The translations under genes and the position numbers were made by a program. Below are positions 52,301-64,000 of a DNA stretch of 64,000 nt, one piece after another. Source of the stretch: Gymnogyps californianus (lineage: Eukaryota; Chordata; Aves; Accipitriformes; Cathartidae). Each line of letters begins with the position of its first letter. Position 1 is the stretch's first letter. The notes beneath the pieces were generated by a model. It saw only the letters and a program-made list of their open reading frames with translations, was not told the origin of the DNA and did no database searches. Location of the stretch: positions 17,112,428-17,176,427 of the forward strand of contig NC_059480.1 in the NCBI RefSeq assembly GCF_018139145.2, read 5' to 3'.

Positions 52301-54322
52301 GGCATTCAAACCACAGGCTGCCTTGAGGAGGAGGAAGTTTGCATCAGTAGGAGTCCCCAGAGGCGCCCTGTGTGACTCATTCTGAATTCCTCTGAGGGTG
52401 CTGGGCAAGTGTGTGATGAAAGCTGGGCTTTAGGGGGAGGAAGAGGGTGTAAGGCTAGTTAATGTGGTGTAGTAGAGAAATGGGACAGGTTAGAGGGAAT
52501 TTAACACTACTGGAGCGCTGACGATTTATGGGGACACAAATTGGCTGTAGCTCCTGACCAAGGGCACAGGTGAGGTATCACCATAATCCTCTGCCCTTTT
52601 GCCTGGGAGAGAGAAGGGTGGCCACAGTCCAGCCTTCTGTATGTCCAGCCATGCACTCAAATATCACCCCACGCTTAAACCTCTAGATTATTAATGGATT
52701 AAGAAAAGACTTTATAAACGCACATGAGCTATGGACAAGATTCCTGCTCTGAGGACAGGCATGTGCGGAAGGCTGAGAAAAGGGTACTCGGATACCACAG
52801 GGAAGAGTGATTTCAACAGATGTCTGGAAGGCACTAGGAGGATAGCAGGGATGGATGAGACTATAAAGATGCCAGGTAGATGGAGAAGGAGTAAGGAACA
52901 GAAAGCTGAACGGGCTACCTATATCACTGGGTACAGTCCTAGCAAAACAGATGACTGTCACAAATGTTTCATCCAAATGAGCCCACAGAACTTCTACCAG
53001 CGCAATGAAGTAGACTCATCCAAGAGCATTGAAGTGACAGCCCAGAAGCATGAAAACAAGTAGAAATAGGAGGAAGAAAAAGGAGAAAGACAAAGACAAA
53101 GAGTGGATTCATAGGAGTGCAGGCGTCCCTTCCTCCAGCAGCTCCTGGACAGCTCATTTCAAAACCATATTGCATTTGCAAGTGACTATCGCAGCCAAAC
53201 ACGCTCTCTGACATCCTCTAAGGGCTGTTTTCAGAGGAAGACAGGCTTTCCTCTGCTCGCCATGCACTAGATGAAACTGTCTGACACACTTCGCAAGTGC
53301 AAATTAGAACCACGCTACTTACCATCAACCCCTTCTTGCAAATTCATATTTGCAAAGAGAGAGTAAACTAGAAACCCCAGGTGCTGATAACGCAGAGTTG
53401 TTAAGAGAAACTAGAGTAGGAAGGAGTTAAATTCAGAACCTCATCTACCACAAGCATTATAATACAAAAATCTTTTTTTTTAATGGGGAAAGCACAAGAG
53501 CCTTGTTTAAACACAGATGGAAGTACCTAAATGTACTGCCTCTTCTACAAATGAATTATCCAGCAGTTCAAATAAAGGTGAACTAATACTGACAAAATCA
53601 AGTAAAACTCTATCAACGTGGGAGGAAAAAACCCCCAAAACACTTCTCCTAAAAAAAGTTACCATGTGTAACCATGAGGGGAATCGTTTTGCTTGGTAAC
53701 TCCTGCCCTGTCTTCTTAAATGCAGTGAAAGTTTATAAACATTTGCAGGAGTTTCTTGTACCAACCATCATATGAGAAGTCTATGGTGTTGCGATAAACC
53801 CGTGCTGTTCTAGGGGTCTGACTGTCAAAGCTGGGTACCTGGATTCAAAGCTACCCTGGTGGGGAAACCTGAAATCCTGAGTATCTGTGTGACTCTTCAT
53901 TATGTAGAAATTATTTACACAGATCTTAAATTAAATTCAATGTATACTTACAACTAAAAAGTCATCACATAGGTACTAGGGATGAAACCTGTTGTTCTAC
54001 AGAAATTAGCCTATAATTCTATACCATTTGTCGGGGTTAAATCTTAAAAAGAGTACAGAATAACTATAGTCTACAGCAGGAGCATGATTCTATATGATCA
54101 GCTGGAACCCTTATGAAAAGGACTTCATTCTCATTTTATTTTGCGCATTTGTGGAGTATTTTCTATAGAATCCCTTCAGTTACTCAGTTTCACAGACTGG
54201 ATCAAAAATGCCAACACAAAGTTTATCACATTCTATTGAATTCTCTAGGGATTTTTCATAAAGGTACAGCTGAATAGCTTTAGCCCTTTAGCTGTCAAAT
54301 TATCACATATAAAGATACATTA
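49366..54322 (-). other. LPP upstream intron, exon-proximal part
   Basis: This is non-coding. The frame open up to the acceptor (160 codons, minus strand) stops at the acceptor TAG itself and shows no LPP sequence, so it is intronic. A 15-C run lies at 50957-50971. I searched by eye for the preceding LPP exon (nuclear-export-type leucine motif) and did not find it. Confidence 0.8.
50957..50971. repeat. Poly(C) tract, 15 C
   Basis: Fifteen consecutive C residues on the plus strand give poly(G) in the LPP sense strand, which could form a G-quadruplex. It is prone to length error. Confidence 0.9.
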
Positions 54323-54530
54323 CTCCAGCTCAGTGGTTTTCAACTTTTATGCTCGGCAGCCCCCAAATGTTTTTCAGGAGAGACAAGCTCTTTTACGGAG
54401 AGAGTTAATCTACTGACAATAAATATGGTTTTTTAGGTTACCTTTCACTGAATTCTTCTTGGTTACCTTAGGAGTGATTCACGGACCCCCAGGGTTTGCA
54501 GAGCATAGGTTGAGAACCACAGCTCTAGCT
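54323..54530. mobile_element. hAT-type non-autonomous DNA transposon (192 bases) with target duplication
   Basis: The left end CAGTGGTTTTCAACTTTTATGC (54331 onward) and the reverse complement of the right end (CTGTGGTTCTCAACCTATGC, ending at 54522) are inverted copies of each other. They have the CAG-start, TGGTTCTCAA-type ends of Charlie-like hAT elements. The flanks CTCCAGCT (54323-54330) and CTCTAGCT (54523-54530) agree at 7 of 8 bases, as expected for the 8-base duplication made by hAT transposases. The second copy resembles the nTCTAGAn preference. The interior has no transposase frame, so this is a short element mobilised in trans, long inactive. I do not assign a named family. Confidence 0.8.
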
Positions 54531-57392
54531 GGGGCTGCCTTTTTCGAGCATTTCGGTCACTATTTACTCCAGGATAGGAATGAAACAACCCCTCTTCCTC
54601 GAAAGGCAGAAACCTGGCAACTACCGGCCGGCTGAACCCAGGATGCAGCGTTCCCAGGGGACTGCCAGTTCACAGCGCAGGCACAGCATCTCTCTTCATA
54701 ACTCAGCCACTCTTCTGCATGGTCCACCAGCACAAGCCGGACTGAAACACGAGGCCAGCTCAGGCACGTGCCAGCTGAAATCTTTTAAGTATCGCTCAGT
54801 GGTGGTGGCGGTTGGAGGCCTGGGTGGGAAAGGCAGTGAAGGGTGGAAAATTAACTTGGCTTCTCCTGACGCCGCAGATTGCTATTCACCTCAGCTAGCT
54901 GGAGGTGCTTAAAGCTCCCTCTGCAAAATGCATCTCCACGGGGTCATTTATCCCATTCTAATATTGAAGCCTAAAACAGGGGAGATGAATCATCCACTGG
55001 GGGAATCTACTTCACTCCACTGACTGTAAAAGAAGCATAAAAACAGCCAAGACAAGTCACTGAATATTTAGACAGCACAAGTTAGTGGAGACAAATTCCA
55101 CAATAAGCAGGTAATTTTGACGTGATTGTAAGAAGCACAGATACCTTTTCCCTGCATTAAGCGCACTGCCACTCAAGCTCAGCTAGTGCTGCACACCAAG
55201 GGGATTTCTGAGTGCCAGCAGCTCAGACGATCAGCCAGGACCCTGACACGCCGTGCAGCCAATGGAAGACCGAGAGGCTGGGCTGCAAAGGCATTTCCAG
55301 TGTATGAAGGGGGGTGACGTGGGTGGGCTGCCCTTTCCCACCTCCTTTTCCACCTCCATGCTGAACAGTGGCTCCTGCTGGAACTGGAGCTGCTGCCTTG
55401 CCAGGAGCAGCAGCTGGGCTGAGCCTCCCTGCTGCCTGAGGTAGCAGATCCCAGCTCCCCCTCAATTTGGGAAGGATAACCCCAGAGAAAAATCAAATAC
55501 TCTGCTTTGAAACCTGGGTCTTTAGGTACCTGAAAATGTGAACAGGCATTTTATGGGGTTTCCTGATGTGCAGACACATCTAACTCCTGCTGACTTCAAA
55601 TTCTGTATTTGAACAAGCTGCCTTGCTAGTGATAATGTATGGCCAGGTTCCCCTGAACATATCCTCTTTTTCTGTCTGAAATAACATCTGGGTGAAAAAG
55701 AGAAATCTGGCCTTTCATTTGGGACTTGCAGATGCCTGGAGTCCTGGTAGAGCTCCAGCTGGGTTGCTGAATGTCCAGAGATCCTGGGCAGATGCGCTGC
55801 TTCCATGCAGCATACCTGATGCATTTTCAATATACAGGATTTTCTGGCCTTCTTTATAATGTCCAGATAGTAGGCCAAGCACACCGAGGACACGTCAGTC
55901 CCCTTCGCACTGCTGCTATGTGGTGCACGCAGCAAAGCTGCTAACACAGATTTCTTTAGGTGTCAAAATGCCCTTAGAATTCAGTCCAAAATTTTGAAGT
56001 CTGGTCCAAAACCTTAAAACCCTCAGCCAAAACACGTTTATAATCGGATGAAGCTTTTCTTTACAGTTTCATCATTCTCTCATTTCTAGTTTACAGCTGA
56101 CAAGCGAGTGTCACAGAGGCATGGGCTGTGCATGGATCAGCAGCCACACTCATACTTCCCAGATGCGTTTATATGGGATTCAGCTTGTTGGCTTGATCAC
56201 CAGAAGCTATCACGGTATTCAAACGGATTGCTCCTAGGCATTATACCAAAAGAAGAGGAGGAGAAATCTAATAAAGTGTTCATCTCTGGTTCTCAAATGA
56301 AGAGAATACCTTACAGATGCCATAAAGTGTTACAAGAACACAACTGCTTCTCAGCTTTGATCTGTTTTTCAGCTGCTACTGCGGGTGGAAAAGGAGTCAA
56401 CATAGTTGTTAATGTTTCTGTTCACAACCTCTTTTGTACTCCTTGTGACAGCCCAACTTGAAACACAAGGGAGAAGAGGATGCACAAAAGAAAAGGTGAT
56501 AACAAGTTGACCTCCAATATTTTATCATGGAAAACAGCCTTTCACAACTGACGTGCACAGTTATAGACACACACCTTGGTTCAGCTTTCAGTACGGGTGT
56601 CAAGTGTTTTAGGCAATCTGGGTTTCCACTTTCCAACACTCCATTAATTCCAAAGAGCCTGAACACATCTGAAAAGTTTGGTCTCCAAAACACAACAGTG
56701 TTATGCCAGGGAAGAATTTTGCTTTTCCTTCTCGGTTTCGTATTTACTTTTTTATTTGTTTACCCCAATACTATCACTACGATGACTACTATGAGCTTTT
56801 TTATTTGTTTTTCCCTTTCTGATGAGTGATCATCTGGTATTTATGAGAAGGACTATGTGAGAGACCCGTTTTAAAAGATGTGCAAACAATTGACCTAAAT
56901 ACTTCTAGCTCTGGTGGACAGTCAAGGGCCATAATTTTAGCTTAATTCATTGAAAGGGCTAGTTATGATTAAAACTCTCCTATTTAAGCAATTCCACTGG
57001 ACCAGTTCAAATGCAGTAGCAACTTCATCTACAAGAACATATCAGCACAAGAAATATCTTTGTCAAAAAGCCTCAGAAGATGCCAGTCATGAGCAGTTAA
57101 GTATTTTCTGAATTCATCTTGGGATATTTCTGTAATTTCCCACTCTCATCACTAAAACGACAAATTTGTACCGCTCTGGACCTCAGGAACACGCAACTGT
57201 AGCCCCCTGCACTGGCTGAACCGGTGGCACATCAACTCAGCAATAAATTACGTAAGGAGCTGTGCACCACAGCTCTTTGGTTACATCAAAACGCAGAACT
57301 ACTGAATACAATCCCGGAACAGATGACCCCAAAGAGGGCAGAACAGTACCATGTGAACACAAGTCACTATGTGCATGGAACAGTAAAACTGA

Positions 57393-57406
57393 GCTCCTTA
57401 AGGAGC
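57393..57406. repeat. 14-base perfect palindrome
   Basis: GCTCCTTAAGGAGC is fully self-complementary. Confidence 0.7.
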
Positions 57407-58070
57407 ACGTTCTCTAAGGCTCAGTAACGCAGGAATGTCCAAAGCATTTCCATTCAGCAAACTGGGCCCTTCTAACGGGCTGAACAAGTCTCCTTGCTTA
57501 ATTTAGCCAAAAGGTTGCGCTGTCTGACAAGGGGGAAGCCCCCACCTCCCTATAAATAAGAACTTTGGGTAAGCAAAGTATTTTTATGACTTTTGCTATT
57601 ACTAAGCTAGTAAAGCTTAAAGTATCATAATTACACTGTCCACAGACTTAAAAACGTTTTTTTCTTCCTTTTATAACTTGCTATTTGTAATGGAAAAGAA
57701 GCTCATGTGCATGATAAATATGGGCAGGTCGGAGGGTTATACAGATTATGCCACTATCCATAGATGTGTATCATGACTATAAAAATGGATTAAAAAGGTA
57801 TAATGGAAGATGCGTGAGTGAGGGGAAGGGATGTGCACCTGTGATTGACAGGACAAAATACATGTACTCATGAAGTCTTCTGGAGAAGTTTTCTACAACT
57901 TATATGGAAAAGTTATCATTTTTCTATTGTGTGTTGAACAACTGATTTAAAGAACAGTCCAAAAACTCTAGAAAATCTTCTCATTTCCTACTAAATTGCA
58001 GAGGAATTTTATAGTGTTTATAGAGTATGCAAGCTTTCTTCCTTTATTAATTCTAGAGAACATTAAAAGA

Positions 58071-58086
58071 GTGTGCATATGCACAC
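58071..58086. repeat. 16-base perfect palindrome
   Basis: GTGTGCATATGCACAC is fully self-complementary and contains an alternating purine-pyrimidine run. Confidence 0.75.
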
Positions 58087-59779
58087 ATAAAATAATATGA
58101 AATACATACGCACTCAGACACTACTTGGTTTACTTTGTGTTACTTGTTATTTGTTTACGATTCCATTTATTTGCCGCATTGCTTGCATTTATAACCTATT
58201 TATCTTTTCAAATTCCAAAACTCTATTAAACCAGATTTAAAAAATTATCCTACCACAGGGCATAAACATTTTCGAATGTTAGTATTGTCTCTATTTCCTG
58301 TGAAAACCATGTGTTTTTATTCTTCTCTTCCCCACATTTTAAAGCCTGCACGAATAGTAGTACAGAAGAGCAGAAGCATCAGCGAACAATTCCGTGTTCA
58401 TACAACATCTGCTTTCTTATGGTTCACTTGAGGTCCAGAACCCACCATCATCCGCCAATATTTTTAGCGGGCTACAAAATGATTCAAGTTAGTAACTTGA
58501 GTGGTTAGCAACAGAGAAAAGCTATACAGCTTCACCAAAAAAATAACAGCTCAACCAAAAAAAACCATAAAAGACAGGCAGATGCGACAGAGAGGTTATT
58601 TCCCTATTAGGTCCAATGTACACCTTTCCAAAAGGCTGACGAGCTCCAACAACAGGTCAAATTTAACTGTTTTCCCAGATGGCTCCTTCTGGGAAGTGGA
58701 GTGGAACATTCCCTCATTTATCCGTCTGCCTGGGTTATCACCACTGCCCGAAATACCTTAGTCTTTCCACAATATCACAGACTCCAAGTACAATGTTGAG
58801 AAATCTATCTGATTGGAAAGATTTTCTTTCACTTGCTGTGGCTGTTTAAATTATTCTATAGGTATATAAATACATACACCAAGATACATAGAATTTACCC
58901 ACTGCAACATGTCTAGTCAAAACACCAGGGCAGTACTGTAACAAGTCAGGAAAGCGAAAGAGAGAGCATTACTTTATAGCACAAGAAAAAAATGCCATCT
59001 GTACCACAGAAATACTCCAGTATAAAACAATACAGAAAGTTAGAATATTTTTAAATTGAAGTATTAACTCAGAATAATCACTGTTTCCTCACTATTTTCC
59101 TCTCTTCATAGAGAACATATAATTACATTAAATGTATGGTTAATAAAGTGTTTACTCAAAAGACACACTGATAAAAATTTAGAATCATAACACTATCACT
59201 CTAAAAAGCCTGTGTAAAGCAATGTCAAATCCATTGCCTCACCAGGCTTACTTCTGTTGCAAATGGCATTATAAATTAATCCAGTTTTCCTAAATATGCC
59301 TTGAGGCAACAAAACCACAAATAGCCATTGTAAGTTTTAATATAAAAAACACAAAAAACCAAAGAACAAAAAAAATCTTCTCTTCATTCTTAACCGGAAT
59401 GCAAGAGCTGTGTTTTTAACAACTGATATTGCTGAATAGGTTATATACTTAGTCCAAAAATGTCAACTTTTTTGGAGGCAGCTTAGTCCCACATACTAGT
59501 TTAATACCAGGCTTTCTTCTATGCCACACTCCTCTCAGCTCAGCAGTTTTAGGAAAAAAAAAAAAAGGTTGCTAAACTTCATCAACAATGACCTAATGAG
59601 CCGATTAAGTTATGATTTATAGTTTTCCTTGCTTACACTGTTCTTAGACCAAAATAACATCCCAAGACATTTGCTCCATGGCTGCTGACTGGGTTATCAC
59701 AGTCACAGCTGAGAACCAGAATATTCTTCAATACCTCTTGCTGCCTGAGTTACATTTTTTAAAAAGTGCCTTATATCAA

Positions 59780-59852
59780 GCCAGATTCTGATCTCAGTGA
59801 CACTGGTGCCAGCTTAAGCATGTTTGTTGACTCCAGCAGATTCACTCCAAAT
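59780..59852 (+). repeat. Scrap of an old amniote dispersed repeat
   Basis: GCCAGATTCTGATCTCAGTG and ACACTGGTGCCAGCTTAAGC, then GACTCCAGCAGATTCACTCC, follow a repeat common in reptile genomes that I recall as 'gccagattctgatctcagttacaccggtgtaaatcc...actcca'. The piece near 47.3 kb seems to be the same family. Confidence 0.5.
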
Positions 59853-60604
59853 ATGCTGGCTGTTGCAGATCGGGATTTGGCCTACTACTGCCTCTGAATT
59901 TGGAGGGTTTTTCTCCCCACTGGGAACACAGCGGAGGTTTCTATGCAAACTGTAATGAATCCTACGGATCTAACCTCCTCCAGGTAATAATCATCTAGCT
60001 TTGCTTAAAACTCAACATGTAAGGAGATCTTGGCAATTCATACTGCTGCAACCTGAACGAAAGCAAATGAAATTTATAATTGAGGCTAAATATAGCCTGC
60101 ATTGGACTAAACCTCAGCAATTCCAAGCACCCAGCTCGGCACATAACAGCAGCAGCATCAACCAGTCCAGCTCTCAGGCCAGCTGTGCACCCTGATCTGT
60201 GCACCCGTCCACAAAAGCTTTTGCATTAGGAATTAAAAACAAGTGGGCTAATTCAAAACAAACAGACATATCCTCGCTCTCTCCTCACTTCTTTCCTTGT
60301 GGTGGATGTATAAATGCATACTGATGGCTACTGGCATTTATAGTCTAACTGATTTTGACATTTTTAACTTCAGAATTTGAAACAGTGACTTTCTAGCCCT
60401 GGGGCAGGAGTACTAAATGCTAAAAAATTTGGGACTAGGGAGTATTAATTTAGTCCTTCTGAGCAGCTTGGCTTCAACAATGTTCTAACAAGGGCTCAAC
60501 GCTCTCCAAAACTCAGCAGTGGACGCCCAAAAACTGCAAGGAATTTTGGATCCAAAACGGAGTTTTGTGGCTTTCGTTCTTGTTTGTCACAGGTCAAATT
60601 AAGC

Positions 60605-60648
60605 TCCAGACCTGAAATCGAGGGGAGTGGGGAGAATTCAGGTCTGGA
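60605..60648. repeat. 12-base perfect inverted repeat with 20-base loop
   Basis: TCCAGACCTGAA (60605-60616) and TTCAGGTCTGGA (60637-60648) are exact reverse complements. The surrounding words (TTTTGGATCCAAAACGG, GGTCTGGATCTGAATTT) suggest part of an eroded dispersed repeat. Confidence 0.65.
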
Positions 60649-61659
60649 TCTGAATTTACGGTGGGATTAAATCATATTTCATTTCTAGCTTGCATTGCAT
60701 CTTTTTTATTTTGCGGTTCATGACGTATTTGTATTTTAAGAGAAAAAAAAATTATGCACGGAGCAAGCGTCCTGGCATCACAAGTCATCAATAAATCTCT
60801 TTTCCATAACAACCCACAAGAATTCACTGCAGGACCCAATTGTTAAAACACAAAGCAATGACATTCTATAAGCTTTCAGAAGCATCATTCTAGCCCTTGT
60901 GGACTCGCTGAATTCTCTAAATGAGTCACTGGCCTCTCAACGGAATTGTCAAAACTTAGGTTAAGCCAGGCTAATTCCCTCCCCCCTTTAATTTAGAAGT
61001 CCAGCTGCAGTGCGTGGCTTTCCAGTGAAAAGATGTCAATGCAGACCCCATTCACCCCAAAAAGGAAATCTCACAAGGCCCAAAGCTCACCTTTTCCTAA
61101 AAGCTAGAGATAAGTCACACTAACAGGAAAACATGTGATTTCCAAAGCCTCATGGGCCACGTGATGTAAAAATCAATATTCCTCTTACATGGCACAAATA
61201 ATTTCCTGCTGAAGGCCAAAGGACCATAGCTGAAGGCACTATGGTTGGGGAGGGGCAAAGGGCAGCTGTAAGAAACGGGGGGTGAGGAGAGCTGACACTT
61301 TCACCAGAGCAGGGACAAGGGAGACACCAAAACCAACCCTTCCAACCAAAGCAAGCGAGCAGATGTGGCATTTGGGGTTGGGCTCAGGGCTTCAGCTAGG
61401 TGGACATGGAGAGGACATCCCCTCTGCCCTGCACGCTCTCCTCGGTGGGAGGTGAGATGATGGATACTCATTCTCTCTGTCCAAGGCTACTTGTGTCAAC
61501 TACAGCTTGCAGCGCAGCATCCTGCTTTAGCTACCTTGCCTCTAAGTAACCACACAGCATCAGCTACACTGGCACCCCCAAAAGAAAGTTTTTGCTGGGC
61601 AGATGCAGCATATCATACTCTTCAGAAAGGGATAAACTATGCTGAAAGTAGCTCAAGTT

Positions 61660-61907
61660 TTTGTTGAGGGTAGATTTAGATTAGGTGTTAGGAAGAAATT
61701 CTTTACTGTGAGGGTGGTGAGGCACTGGAACAGGTTGCCCAGAGAGTTTGTGGATGCCCCATCCCTGGAAGCGTTTAAGGCCAGATTGGATGGGGCTTTG
61801 AGCAACCTGATGTAGTGGAAGGTGTCCCTGCCACAGCACGGGGGTTGGAACTAGATGATCTTTAAGGTCGCTTCCAACCCAAACCTTTCTATGATTCTAT
61901 GATTCTA
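61660..61907 (+). mobile_element. CR1 LINE, 5'-truncated 3' end
   Basis: This is the 3' untranslated end of a chicken-repeat-1 non-LTR retrotransposon. Diagnostic words in order are TAGATTAGGTGTTAGGAAG, AGGCACTGGAACAGGTTGCC, GGATGCCCCATCCCTGGAAG, TTGGAACTAGATGATCTTTA and CTTCCAACCCAAACCTTTCT. The copy ends in ATGATTCTATGATTCTA, the tandem octamer at CR1 3' ends. No reverse-transcriptase frame remains, as is usual for the heavily 5'-truncated copies that make up most CR1. It is only mildly diverged and is the youngest repeat here. It indicates a bird genome. The start at about 61660 is approximate. Confidence 0.93.
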
Positions 61908-62215
61908 CCCCCACCCCTACTCTGCCGGAAGATCGCTTGAAAACATCACTGCCTTGTTTCTTAGAAAAAAGCCTGAATATTTCATGTCCAGTTTGTTCTT
62001 AGGAACGGGTACAACAAACAAAAATCACAGCAGATCATGCCGTTGATTTCAATGGTCTATACAAATTTGGTTGAAACCGGTAAGCTCTCTTTAACCTTCC
62101 AACAGCACTACAGTTTTCACCACTGAGAATATATCCTAAGGAGGAAAGGTTTTGCCTCAGCTGTAATTAATTCTTTTTTTAATAATAAAAGAAAAACCTA
62201 CCAGCAATTTTTTAT

Positions 62216-62274
62216 GAAAAAGGAAAAGATGGAAAAGGAAAAAAGGAAAAATGGAAGAAGGAAAAGAAAATAAA
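62216..62274. repeat. Polypurine (GGAAAA)n-like tract
   Basis: GGAAAA, GGAAAAA and GGAAGAA words repeat imperfectly, nearly all purine on the plus strand. Confidence 0.85.
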
Positions 62275-62564
62275 TAGTTTATCCTACTACTACAGCAGAG
62301 AAATGTTTAATTGAGGATTTTGGACTTCATTAAAAAAACAGTAGTTTTCAAGACTGCAGAAGAAGCTTAAAACATGATAAAAGCTAAACAGCCTGATGGA
62401 AAACTAAGAAGAAACTGAAATAAGTTTTTTTTAAAGAGAAAATACAAATGATTTTAAACTGATCCCATGATATTTTTAACAGCTGGGATTGATAATGCTG
62501 AACTCAGCCATAATTCTACTCTATTTAGTTTTGTATCTATCAAAGTCCACACGACTTTTCCATG

Positions 62565-62612
62565 AGACAGACAGATAGATATATAGGCTGATAGACAGAT
62601 GGATAGATACAT
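62565..62612. repeat. Degenerate (GATA/GACA)n microsatellite
   Basis: GACAGACAGATAGATATATA is followed by imperfect GATAGACAGATGGATAGATA units. Confidence 0.85.
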
Positions 62613-64000
62613 AAAAAGAAAAAGGAAAAATATCATTAGGAAAGGGAACATTTTCTTGTCTGTTCTTTCAGTATGATTTTTTTTCTCATTTCAATTTCTA
62701 CCTTATTATTTCCTATAAGTAGAAACAGATTTTTCTCTCTTTCAAAAAATTCTTAAACAGAAAACCTCCTTTGACAGTTTCAGCAGCAGATTAATCACTT
62801 TTGCAACCCACAAAAAAAAAAGTTTTCTGGAAAGCATAACTGTCTGTAAATGTAAATGTCAGAATTACTCTCTCTTATGCTAAGACACCTACACATTCTC
62901 TCACTTCCATGACTCAGCACCAGATAAAAGCTTGTGAGATAATAAGCAGCAAACTTTCCTTTAGAACAATAAAAATTGTTAAAAAAGCAACTCTTGCTCC
63001 CCCCCTCAAAATAAAAAGAAATCTCCATGGTGTTAAACCAAATTCTGCCAACAGATTCCCCTCCCACTGGAACAAAATACAAATATCCCAAGGACTTCAG
63101 AGAGGAGAGGGACCAGGCTTGAGCAGCATCAAAATCAAAACACATGCAAACACAAGAGGCTTTTCTTTTTCTCCAAATGAGCAAGAATGGGTCTGTTTCA
63201 ACAAGGAGGAATTTTATTACTGTTCATCCCCTGCCTTGCTCTAATTTGGTAGACAAATGAGTTGAAATTTTGCTCACCTATAATGAAAATTTCCAGGCAC
63301 TCTAAGGCAACTCGCTCATGCCAAAAATCACAGAAACCTGTGGGGAAGGGAGGGGAATTTCAGTGGGACTTTCCCTCCTGCACTGCGGCCGTTGTCTGAC
63401 TTGAGCTCGTTAGAGCCAGAGTAACTTCTCCTTCAGCAAAACAAGTCAGTGGCAGACCCTTCAGACCAAAATATGACTCTTATTTTGGACAAATCTTCAA
63501 AAAGAAAAGCTGAAAAGGAGGGGCTCAGATCTCAGCTAGACTCTTATGATGCCCCTGAAATGAACAGGCATGGTCTTGATGCCAAAATATTGCCAGTCAG
63601 CTTGCGAATGCTGCTGGAACACAGACAGCCACCTGCTCTCCATACACTCTTTTCAGCCCCAGCACACAGGTTAAGTAAGCAAAGTGTGGTAATTAAGAGA
63701 GGGCTGATTATTTACTTATTAAGCAGAGACACCACGGACCTGAGGAGGAAAGGGCTGACTTCCCAAGCCCCAGTACAGTCCAGAGTCCCCCTTGCTGAGT
63801 GATGGACATTTCTCCTAAGAGCTTCCATCACCTCATGTGCTGAGTGGGTCACCATGAGTCCATGTCCCTGAGAGGCAGCTCACTCTACCAGGAGCTGAAA
63901 ATTATCTAGTAAATAAAGCTGCAAAATGCTGCGCATGCCCGTCACCTCTGGAGGAAGCAGAGTCCAGCCAAGGAGTACCGCAGGCCCTCGTGAACACACT

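Larger units (their letters stand above)
54531..61659 (-). other. LPP upstream intron, middle part: non-coding
   Basis: AT-rich sequence with two small palindromes (57393-57406, 58071-58086), an old-repeat scrap (59780-59852) and a 12-base inverted repeat pair (60605-60648). The open frames here are short and have no recognisable product. Confidence 0.8.
61908..64000 (-). other. LPP upstream intron, distal part: non-coding
   Basis: AT-rich, with a polypurine tract at 62216-62274 and a degenerate GATA/GACA tract at 62565-62612. A 117-codon plus-strand frame at 63449-63802 has no recognisable domain and I treat it as chance. Confidence 0.75.

Noticed and set aside
1..64000. Bacterial-style systems, CRISPR arrays, viral genes, rRNA or tRNA genes
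   Set aside because: No spaced direct-repeat array, cloverleaf, conserved viral protein motif or operon-like gene spacing was found. The sequence is vertebrate intron.

Overview
This is vertebrate nuclear DNA, almost certainly from a bird. It is intron-dominated and AT-rich. No operon-like or densely coding stretch occurs. A typical avian CR1 LINE 3' end lies at about 61660-61907, with the tandem terminal octamer that ends bird and reptile CR1 copies. The only protein-coding gene I can support is LPP (lipoma-preferred partner, a zyxin-family LIM protein of focal adhesions), on the minus strand.

Layout, in the direction of transcription (right to left). 64000-49319 is the 3' part of an LPP intron. 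49318-48644 is a 675-base exon (225 codons, phase 0 at both ends) that encodes most of the proline-rich linker. 48643-2599 is a single intron of 46,045 bases. 2598-2475 is a 124-base exon that starts in phase 0 and leaves one base over. It encodes the conserved motif just before the LIM domains. 2474-1 is the start of the next intron. Both exons have consensus AG and GT borders and their frames join, so they belong to one transcript. The N-terminal exons and the LIM-domain exons lie outside the window.

The introns hold scattered old repeats. These are one 192-base hAT-type non-autonomous DNA transposon with inverted ends and an 8-base target duplication (54331-54522), one 5'-truncated CR1, several degraded MIR-like SINE pieces (near 8.4, 10.9, 34.1, 36.8 and 37.1 kb), two or three scraps of an old amniote dispersed repeat, and simple repeats. 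Short CpG-rich patches (about 5.2, 16.9 and 23.3 kb) and an AT-rich block at 39.1-39.5 kb are the best candidates for regulatory DNA or retrocopies, but I cannot test conservation here.

I found no rRNA, tRNA, CRISPR array, phage or bacterial system, viral gene or complete second gene. The many 60-150 codon open frames on both strands outside the two exons look like chance frames. I see no convincing undescribed biological system. The most informative observations are the GC-rich, rewritten middle of the LPP proline-rich exon, the intact ends of the hAT element, and the A-tract with an upstream poly(A)-signal hexamer at 39.4 kb.
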